Under the pieces are notes generated by a model. The model was not told the DNA's origin and ran no database searches. It worked only from the letters and a program-made list of their open reading frames with translations. 64,000 nt of DNA. Origin: Isoetes taiwanensis. Lineage: Eukaryota > Streptophyta > Lycopodiopsida > Isoetales > Isoetaceae. Position numbers and translations under genes: made by a program. This document shows positions 55,852 to 64,000 of the stretch, in pieces; position 1 is the first letter of the stretch; each line of letters starts with the position of its first letter. The stretch lies in assembly GCA_021234155.1 (NCBI GenBank), contig JAJEKV010000008.1, positions 16,530,006 to 16,594,005 of the forward strand, read 5' to 3'.

Positions 55852-56319
55852 AAGAACCCATAATACTTGTTGCTTACAGTCTCGACCAGGAAGAAGCGTG
55901 TTTCAACATCAGCAATGTGACAGTAACCACATGGACAATATGTTCCTAGTTGAATCCTGGCAAGTATATTTCAGCCCACATCAACCCACATAAAGGTATC
56001 TAGAAAACATGCCAGCTCCAATGTTTAGGGACTAAATTGCAATACGGGAAACCAAAAAAAAAAAGTCCAAAAGATTAAAAAACTATTTCAACTTCTCCCG
56101 TCCTTTAATTTCGAAGAAGTTTGATCCTCATTTGTAAGGTACTCATATTGCATGAATTACTACCTTGATAAGCATCTTTGCCTGGGAACAAACTCATTCC
56201 ATGGTTCTAACTTCAATGCATGCATTATACGCGCCAAGGATACTGCAATCTTTTTCAAAATTGTATCAAACTCTTTAACATATTTATTAGCATTATTATG
56301 AACATGCATTATTTACGGA
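55852..56319. other. no recognisable feature
   Basis: Mixed AT-rich sequence between the MITE and the LINE. Nothing identified. Confidence 0.5.
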
Positions 56320-58325
56320 ACTTCTGAAATGGGCTGGCCCTCCACTGCCTGTCCTCACGGCATTATTCAATAAAGCATTGCAAGAAGGCTTCCCTCCGCA
56401 GTGGACCACTAGTAGAGTTGTGCCCATATACAAGGCAGGGGACCCTCAATGCCCAGCCAACTATCGTACTATTATGATCAGCTCTCTCTTTGCAAAATTG
56501 TTAGCTGGCATCCTTGAGCAGCGGCTGACAATATGGGCATAGGAGGCAGATGTGCGAGCTCTCACACATGCAGGTTTTCGGCCCAGGCATTCCACCATTG
56601 ATCATATCTTCACTCTGTACACATTGATTGAGGATAGCAGGAATCACCGACAAAACCTGTACTGTTGTTTCGTGGATTTCGCAAAAGCTTTTGACCACGA
56701 TTGCCGGGGCGGATTATGGGATGACTGCGGTGAGGACCCCCTTGACTTGCGGAATCGCATTATATAGGCTCTCACGAGGCATGCTTAGGCGTATCACATC
56801 GTCGGGACAGCGCGTGTCGGTGGTATTGGAGTACGTCGAGGGGTTGCCCCTCTCCCCACACAACTTTGGCCTATACATTGACCCGGTGGAAGATTGGCTC
56901 TCACGAGCATGGAGGTGCGGTAGCCCATCTCGTGCATCACACAACCGGCAACTCATATATGCCGGCGATGTCAATCTCGGCCTATACTCCAAACACCGTG
57001 CAACGACACGGATGCTCTTGACACTTTTACCGATTCAGCGGCATGCGAAGTTAACTTGGCCAAAACTAGGGTCTTTGCTGGTTTCATCATCCCGTCGACT
57101 AAGGCTTCCCTCATTTACTTACCGAGGGATAAGATGTAGAGGTGGCTCCGACCTACAAGTACTTGGGCATCGAAGTTCTCTACTACCACCCATTGGGATC
57201 TTGTCATCATCGGGTTCGGGTCCGCGGCGGGTTGGAAAGCACTATATGCCATGCGAACAACATTTTATGCCCGGGGCCACCGGTCACACTTGTTTTCGGG
57301 CCTTGGTCGAGGCGGTCCTTTTGTATGGGGGGCAGAAGTGTGGGGTCCGGTGATATCCCTCAACACTGGAATGACTTCGAAAGCGGTGCGAGAAAGCCTT
57401 CTTGGCACGAGCCCTTGGGGCAAAGTCCACAGTTCCATACCGGATCCTACTCCAGAGAGCGAGGTTTTCTCCCTTCAATGGGCTGCATTGGGCGCCATAT
57501 CATTTACTTCCGAAGGTGGTCGCTATGGGTGATACACGTTTGCCCAACCTTGCTTTGGCCATGGCGATGGGTCCCCAATGCACGAAATCTGGCGAAAAGG
57601 ACAAAGCAAGCTCGGTGGTTCTCATCGGGGGGGTGTCTGAGAACAATGATGTCGTACACGTAAGGACAAAGAAAGATCACAAGGCACTTAAGTTGTACCT
57701 AGATGCTACTTTCCTTCGCCCAAACTCTAGGATCACCGGATGCTCGCGCCACGTCAAAAGTCGGCACACTATCGTGAAGAAGTCAATCTAAGCTCATGAG
57801 AGCCCACACGATTACTTGTACACCCGGTTGCCCATGAAGAAGCGAGACTTATAGCTTCCAGTGCACATCGCCTCGCATTGAGAGGCGGGGCGTTGGGCTC
57901 GGGGAAACCGCAGAGCAAAGGCTTTGCGGTGTTGCCACCCAGATGCGGCGAGGATGAATGTCATGCCCTCCGGATCTTCCCAAAGATTTGCCCATATCAG
58001 AGGCGGTATATTCGATTACTAGTGCCTGACCAACCGTTGCATGAGTTATTGAATACGGCGTCAGTGGGTTTGTTGGGGTCATACCTCCAGGAGGTTATGG
58101 ATGCACGGACTCAGATGTGTCCTCCGGGACAAGATTGAGGCTGTCATATACAATCATCGTGCGCCGGCAAAGATATTATTTGCTAAGGTTTTTCCCTCGA
58201 AAACCCGCCGGGCGGGGTTTTTAATCCACAAGATGTCGTTTGCTGCTCTCTTTTTATTTGGGTCCCATAGGCCAATCGATCTCCGTGGACGCTAAAAAAT
58301 CTATTCTATTCTATTCTATTCTATT
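56320..58325 (+). mobile_element. RTE-like LINE fragment 2 (S2 copy, longer)
   Basis: It begins within the reverse transcriptase: LFNKALQEGFPPQW, VVPIYKAGDPQCPANYR, GFRPRHSTIDHIF, CCFVDFAKAFDH. Frame breaks follow from about 56700. The active site reads YAGD at about 56958, where fragment 1 has YADD. The distal part and the CTATT tail (about 58300-58325) match fragment 1 closely. No endonuclease is seen. It is the left part of S2. Confidence 0.8.
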
Positions 58326-58840
58326 CTTTGCAATATGCAAAACCCAATGCATATTGCAAAGAAAAGAAAAGAAGTAGAACCCAATGCTTCTATGATGTGC
58401 TAAGTTATTTGTATCCCAGTAACCCATCAGATAGAGAGAAGCTTTTTTCCAGACATAGTCCAACCATAGTAGCTTTGGATTCATTTAATCCGATATTTGG
58501 GCAAGATGCCACACAGGGAAGACACATAAAGTTTACTGCATGTTATCTGCGTTAAATAGACCTTAAATCCATCTCTAAAACTCTCATTAATGGTAAAGAC
58601 AGGAGAAATTTGATTAAAAGTCCGAGGCATACGAAGCAACAATAAGCCAGAAGAAGTTGTTCTCACATTGCAGACTGAGTCGTGGCCAGTCAAAGCACTC
58701 AAAATTCCAAGGCTTACCTTTTGCCGAGATCTTAGATCAAATGACTCCATTTGGAAAAACAGAGGTGTTGAGGAAACTTCAGGGGTCGTTTCAGAATCTC
58801 TCTGCTCTGTCCCATGGTTGCTTTGAATTTCCTAGATGTG
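58326..58840 (+). repeat. S2 copy of the stem-loop and unknown gene-like fragment
   Basis: Repeats 6783-7291, including the 13-bp stem-loop. Compared with S1 it lacks the next 240 bp or so and passes directly into GTGTAGACAATGCTAGG. Confidence 0.8.
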
Positions 58841-59130
58841 TAGACAATGCTAGGAATATTTTGTTACCCACATACTGTAATGACAAAAGACTTGGCTAAT
58901 ATTGATATTGATCCACAACATAACATGGTCATCCCACACCAATTCCTATATAAAACAATGCCAGGAATATTCTGTTCATCGATGGCTCGCAGGTAAGGTA
59001 ACGTTGAAAAAAAAAACCATAAACCCACATATGTAATAACAAAAGAAGTGGCTACAACCTAGCACGGTCATCTTACAGAAATAAGACCATTGTCATCCCA
59101 CATGGTCACCTTATATAAGACCGTGGTTAA
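58841..59130 (+). repeat. R3 promoter-like module with the empty LINE-1 site
   Basis: Uninterrupted version of 7530-7604 plus 14433-14645. CTAATATTGATATTGATCC near 58895-58915 is the pre-insertion site of LINE-1. TATATAAG at 59112-59119. Confidence 0.7.
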
Positions 59131-60189
59131 GGACGATTTGAACTGTAATGGGAACAATGTGTCATTTTGAGAATAGATTATTGGTTTGACATTGTGAAAT
59201 AGGTGTGATCTTTCATTGTAGCATATAGCTCCATGCTTCGCAAACATATGCTATAACGTTGAAGATGTGAAATTTCTCCCCTATACCATCATATTAACCT
59301 TGAGGATGTTTATCGAATTTCTCCCTTATTCCATTATATTGATTCCCCTGCGATGCTAGTCTCTAGTGATATATGTGTTCACAGCAGCCAACACACAAGG
59401 CATTAGCAAAGTTTTCTTATGTATTTCAAGATTGACACACACATCCATTACTACCGCACATGGAAGTTGGAAATAGAAATGTTCGCGGCGGCCTTCCACA
59501 CATGGAAGTTGGAAATAGAAATGTTCGCAGCGGCCAAGGCCGCCGTGATAAATTTCTTGTTGATTTGAATATGCCAATTAAATTCCAACCTAGTGGTTAT
59601 AATGTTGGAAAGAGAATTGTTCTTGTTGATTTGAATATGCCAATTAAATTAAATATGCATAAACTTGCAATATTTCATTCTATATTTGTGGACGGGTTTT
59701 CTCGCATGATTGGGCCAAGATTTCTGTGGTGTATTGTATAGAAAACCGTATGTTTTTGCATGTTTGAGGAGCTTATTGGCAAAGATGGACAATTCGGGTT
59801 CTGGCGAGGCTATTGTGGCCTAGAGTTGGGGAGGCCATGAGTGGGCTATATATTTCTATCCTGATGGAAAAGAGACCAATGACTCTTTATGTGTATCTGC
59901 GTTCAACACACTTTTAAGCGAGGGCACAGACGACATGAGGGCTTTGTTTGAATCAAGCCTTTTAGATCAGACTGGGAAGGGAGGGCATAAGGTGCATAGC
60001 CATTTCAGTAGTTCTCTTGAAGCAGGGCCTCCAATACTATAGCATGACGACAGTATGTGATACGTCTTGCATAAATGCATGGGTTTGAGACCATGGTCTT
60101 GTAAAAATTGTGTGTTTATTATGCCAATGCTCTTTTCAGACTATATGTCCATTAGAGACCATAGGAAATGTCATGTCTTTTTTTTGGGG
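59131..60189. repeat. dispersed repeat R2, copy 4 (S2)
   Basis: Paralogue of 14646-15689. A local duplication of CACATGGAAGTTGGAAATAG (59457-59520) adds codons to its small open frame (59460-59741). Confidence 0.85.
59826..60040 (+). pseudogene. MATH-domain exon fragment, copy 4
   Basis: [12 protein letters not shown], then [38 protein letters not shown] blocks in order, with breaks between them and no BTB. Confidence 0.75.
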
Positions 60190-60520
60190 CAAAATGTTAA
60201 TACTACAATGCCAGGAATATTTTGTTACCCACATACTGCAATGACAAAAGACTTGGCTAATATTGATATTGATCCACACCGTAACACGGTCATCCCACAC
60301 TAATTCCTATATAAAATAATGCCAAGAATATTTTGTTCATCAATGGCTCGCAGGTAAGGTAACGTTGAAAAACAAAAACCATAAACCCACATGTGTAATG
60401 ACAAAAGACGTGATTACAACGTAACATGGTCACCTTACGGAAATAAGACCACTATCATCCCACACGGTCACCTTATATAAGACCCACGATCATCATGCAT
60501 AAGTAGAAGAAGATGGCAAG
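60190..60520 (+). repeat. R3 promoter-like module (S2)
   Basis: Paralogue of 15690-16020. Two TATA boxes, the second TATATAAG at 60474-60481, and AGAAGATGGCAAGG downstream. Confidence 0.65.
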
Positions 60521-61625
60521 GTAGTAGAACATCTTAACTTTCTATGGATAATACTAACTTTTTATGGAAATTGCAAAATTCTTATCATTTCTTGCATTTC
60601 TCAGTTTTCTCCATAAATATTTACGAGAAAATACAAGGAATTCTAAAAATGTACATCCTAACTCCATGATGTCTGCAATTCTGCTAAAACTACAGGAGAT
60701 ATTTTATTGGGCCTATAACTTGTAAGGGCAAAATACAAAATAGAATTGTGGTTGGTTCTTTACGTATTTTTATACTCTTTGCATGGATGTCTTTAACATA
60801 AATGATGCTGATCTAACATTTCCAAGACTCTAAACAAATGTTAGGATTGTCACAACGTTAAAACTACTTCTTGATGGTTATAAGCTTGTAGCTTTACAAT
60901 TTTTCTACCAAAATAATAGAATGTACTGACTTAAACAACAAACAAGATATTTAATTTCATAACACTAAGTCCCTACTATCTCCATGTGATTCTTTACCTC
61001 CGTGAATTATAAAATTTAATGCCTTATATACTTGCTATCAATGCTACAATGGTGTCCAATGCTTGCTTTACCACAGAGCACATTGACTATTCAGTTTTCA
61101 TATGGCGATATCTTCATTATTCAAAGCATGGATTGTTTCTTTATGGCGCAAAGTGCATGAATGTTCTGATTGTATGATTATCATTCTGAGTTTTTAATAC
61201 TAAAGGACATAGAATGCAATTGCATGGATGCTTTAATCATGTGAATATCATTCCACATTGCATACATTAAAGAACATGGGGTGCAATAGTCTTGAACGCG
61301 AGGCATTATTGTAAATTTCTCTCTTGGCCTCCTTGGTGAATATCGTTCCACATTGCCGACATTAAAGAACAAGGGTGCAATAGTCTTGAACACAAGAGGC
61401 ATTATGGTAAATTTCTGGCTTGGCCTCCTTTCAAAACTAATAACATAGTGTAACATGTGTCAACAACTAGGTCGTATATAGCAAAGTTGTTTGTGCCGTC
61501 TATGACTCTAAGAGAACGCCAATTGTAATGCTAGATACTCTCTACATCATACACATAGAAAATTATTGCATTAAGGTTTGAATTCAATTGCTATAGATAT
61601 TCTCTATATGATACACATGGAAAAA
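60521..61625. repeat. duplicated segment (S2) without recognisable genes
   Basis: Paralogue of 16021-17112, including the tandem pair at 61241-61430. The duplication ends near GATACACATGGAAA. Confidence 0.8.
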
Positions 61626-62201
61626 AATTGCATTAAGATTGGACTTAACTTCTGATATGGAAAGCACAAAAGAACACAAATTCAGATTAGTTACCTCAAA
61701 GAATTCGATCTCTTTAACCCTGCATCAAAATAAACTCATTAGAGCAAAAGAGATTAGAGGAGGTAGCTCACCACCCAACCGGGTCCTTCAGGAAACCGTT
61801 ATCCCCTGAAGCACGAAATCGTTATTCAGTGAGCCGAAATCGTTTCTCAAATTTTTGATATGCACTCCAGAGGGAGGGTTTAAGGATGAAGGCAAGGTCT
61901 ATGAAAGCAACAGGGGTTCAGGAGGCAGGAACAGGAATCTTGGCTGTGCAGTCCAGTCTGACCCACGGCCACTCTTTTGGCGATATCTCACGATCCACAA
62001 GGAGTTAGAGAATGGGCGACCATAATCTGGAAACTAGACTCTGAGTGCTTTCCAATGAGAATGAGCCCTGGATCGCAATAATCCGACTTATGAGATATAA
62101 CCTTTTGAAGTTGGCTTAATACAAGGATAATTTTCTTAGGGTATCAAATAAAGGTTAAGACTCCATAATAAGGTTATTTTGAGTGCATAACAGTGGACCA
62201 C
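61626..62201. other. no recognisable gene; flank of a copia LTR
   Basis: Unique-looking, less AT-rich sequence. No coding block identified. Confidence 0.5.
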
Positions 62202-62544
62202 ACTGTTATATTCAGCCCACACCGCAGATTCGTGCTTGGATTTTGCAGCCGAGAGCCCAAGACTGCTCCAATATCAATCAATTGGTCACCTCTATTGTCT
62301 CGGATTTTCTCACACACCTTTCAACCGGTGCTTCCTATAAGCCTTCCCTTCAGATCGGATCCAAACCGTTTCGCTTTCAACAATCGATGTCTACTCGATC
62401 GATTCTCCTTCACCCGCCACTCCGGGCCCTCCCTTTCCTCCTTTTGTTCTTTTCCCCGACGTTTTGCCCTCTTCCCGCCTTTGCTGCGTGTAACCTCTCA
62501 AACATTGACATTTGTCTTCATTGTAAAAGGCTAATATTCCAACA
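62202..62544 (-). repeat. probable 3' LTR of a second copia element
   Basis: The minus strand begins TGTTGGAATATTAG and ends GAATATAACA, 343 bp, with TGTT...AACA ends. The minus-strand sequence just inside (62545-62560) is purine-rich (AAAGGCTAAGGGGAAA), as expected for a polypurine tract. The second LTR is outside the window, so this is inferred from structure. Confidence 0.65.
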
Positions 62545-62560
62545 TTTCCCCTTAGCCTTT

Positions 62561-64000
62561 ACAATCCATAACTCCCACTTGGGTCATAGCAAGTCACCAA
62601 TTTAGGTCCGAAAAGAACCTTTTGTGAGCATATCACTTTTTTGTAATTTCGTTGGTATATATTCCACATTTATCTCCCCTTTTCCACCTCATCTCGTATG
62701 AAATGATGGTGTATTTCAATGTGCTTACTCCGAGAATGATGGATGGATTCTTGGTCATTGCCACTCCACTTTTATTATCACAATACAAAATGGTAGCTTC
62801 GTTAGCGACATCCCAACTCTTTGAGCATTCTACGAGCCAAATTATTTCAGAGGCTGCCTCATGATACCGCCTATACATATTCTCGCTTCAACACTAGATT
62901 TGGCTACACATTCCCCGCCTTTGCAGCCCCAAGATATATAAAGATCACCTAGTTTGCACACAAAACTGAAGTTGATTTTTCATCATCCAAATCTCCTCCC
63001 CAAATTGTGATCAAAGATATCCTATTAAATTTTTCTATACTCCGTAAAGCAAATACCATGATGCTAAGTGCCTTTTTTAAATATCTTAGCACCCTTTTCA
63101 CGCTATCCAATGTTCTTTCCGGATTATATTGCAAAACCGATCGAAAGTTAATCAGATAGGAGATATCCGCCTTGTGCTATTTGGTAATATGCAAAAGCGT
63201 GCACATCTATCAACGCATCTATATGGTTTACCTTTCCATTTCTCTTCGTTCATCCATATTTTCGGGCACATCTTACCATGATTTTCATACCTAGTGCAAT
63301 GGGCGTTGTCGATATGTTGCAATCCATCATCCTAAACCGAATCAAAGCTTTTTAATATTTTGTTCTTGTGTCAAAAAGAGCTCCCCTTTCTCCCTGTCTC
63401 TCCTAACCTCCATACCTAACAATTTCTTAAGCTCACCTAGTTCGGACATTTGAAATCGTCCTTTCAAAGATGCTTTACATCTTTCGGATACAATTTGTCA
63501 TTACTAGCCATTACACAATCATCAACATAAAGTGCCATGATTGCTTTGTCTCCCTTCTTCCCACATGTATAAATTGCCTTCCGCCTTCAATTTTCTAAAT
63601 CCTATGGAAAGTAAAAAGTTATTCATGCATACGCATCACCATTGTCTAGATGCTTGTCTTAGGCCATAAAACCGCTTTTTTTCAACCTACATGCACCATA
63701 TTCTTTCCTTGCTCCCATATCCTTCAAAGGTTCTGTATAAATTTCTTCTTCTAAGTCTCCATTCAAGATTTTGTCTTCACATCCATGTGCTCTATTTCCA
63801 TATCATTTTGAACTGCTAATGCTATCAAGGTTCTCGGACTAGTCACCTTAACTATAGGTGAGAATGTATACAGATAGTCTACTCCTTCTTCCCGAGTATA
63901 CCCTTTTGCCACTAGACGGGCTTTATACCTTTCTATCGAACCATCAAAGCATTCCTCTTTGTTTTAAATAGCCATTTACTCCCTACCACATTCTTGCACT
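62561..64000 (-). pseudogene. Ty1-copia pol 3' part, degenerate, runs off the window
   Basis: From the window edge inward on the minus strand: NVVGSKWLFKTKRN, then in a shifted frame RYKARLVAKGYTREEGVDY, an EHMDVK block, ALYVDD at about 63518-63530, RVLRYLK (63080), and an RNase H part with YCDNKSGVAMTKNPS and SYEMRWKRGD (62633-62878). These are copia RT and RNase H blocks in the right order, with many frameshifts. It differs clearly from the 35-52 kb copia family. Confidence 0.82.

Noticed and set aside
1-64000. CRISPR array, bacterial operons, rRNA genes or organelle genes
   Set aside because: No direct repeat/spacer array, no operon-like gene runs, no rRNA or plastid/mitochondrial genes could be recognised; the content is eukaryotic transposons and plant-type domains.

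Overview
This is nuclear DNA from a land plant, and most of it is transposon-rich heterochromatin. The evidence is a Dof-type zinc finger, a legume-lectin domain, broken exons of a BPM-type MATH gene, LINEs with the DUF4283-like ORF1 usual in plants, and Ty1-copia elements with an initiator-Met primer site. I cannot place the lineage. A degenerate Rep-type HUH endonuclease would be unusual for a flowering plant, so a bryophyte, lycophyte or fern is possible.

Layout. 1-5.4 kb: simple repeats, a copy of dispersed repeat R1, the 5' end of a minus-strand copia element (gag piece, primer site, LTR), then repeat R2 carrying a MATH-domain pseudogene. 5.4-17.1 kb: a segmental duplication (S1) whose second copy (S2) lies at 56.9-61.6 kb. 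S1 is split by a 6.8-kb LINE (LINE-1), and S2 keeps the empty insertion site. 17.1-24.9 kb: the only gene-like island. It holds promoter-like R3 modules, an intact 481-codon gene with a C-terminal Dof finger, and a partial lectin-domain gene on the minus strand. 27.4-29.6 kb: remains of a mobile element coding a HUH/Rep endonuclease, followed by two hairpins. 31.7-44.6 kb: a tandem duplication of a unit made of R1, a copia LTR and copia pol. 44.4-51.8 kb: a three-level nest in which LINE-2 sits in a small hAT-like element, itself inside the copia gene. 52.4-61.6 kb: more R1/R2/R3, a new MITE, an RTE-like LINE and S2. 62.2-64.0 kb: LTR and pol of another copia element that runs off the window.

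Most interesting points: (1) a HUH endonuclease relic with all three Rep motifs in one frame; (2) a LINE family with three ORFs in which one 23-residue Cys module, with identical spacing, occurs in both ORF1 and the ORF2 C-terminus; (3) a Dof protein with its finger at the C-terminus and an acidic repeat region before it; (4) differences between near-identical repeat copies that fall mostly on CAG/CTG sites, which points either to CHG methylation or to sequencing error and affects how the broken frames should be read; (5) promoter-like modules shared between the Dof gene and dispersed repeats.

Only the Dof gene and LINE-2 ORF0/ORF1 are clean long frames. Almost everything else is broken.
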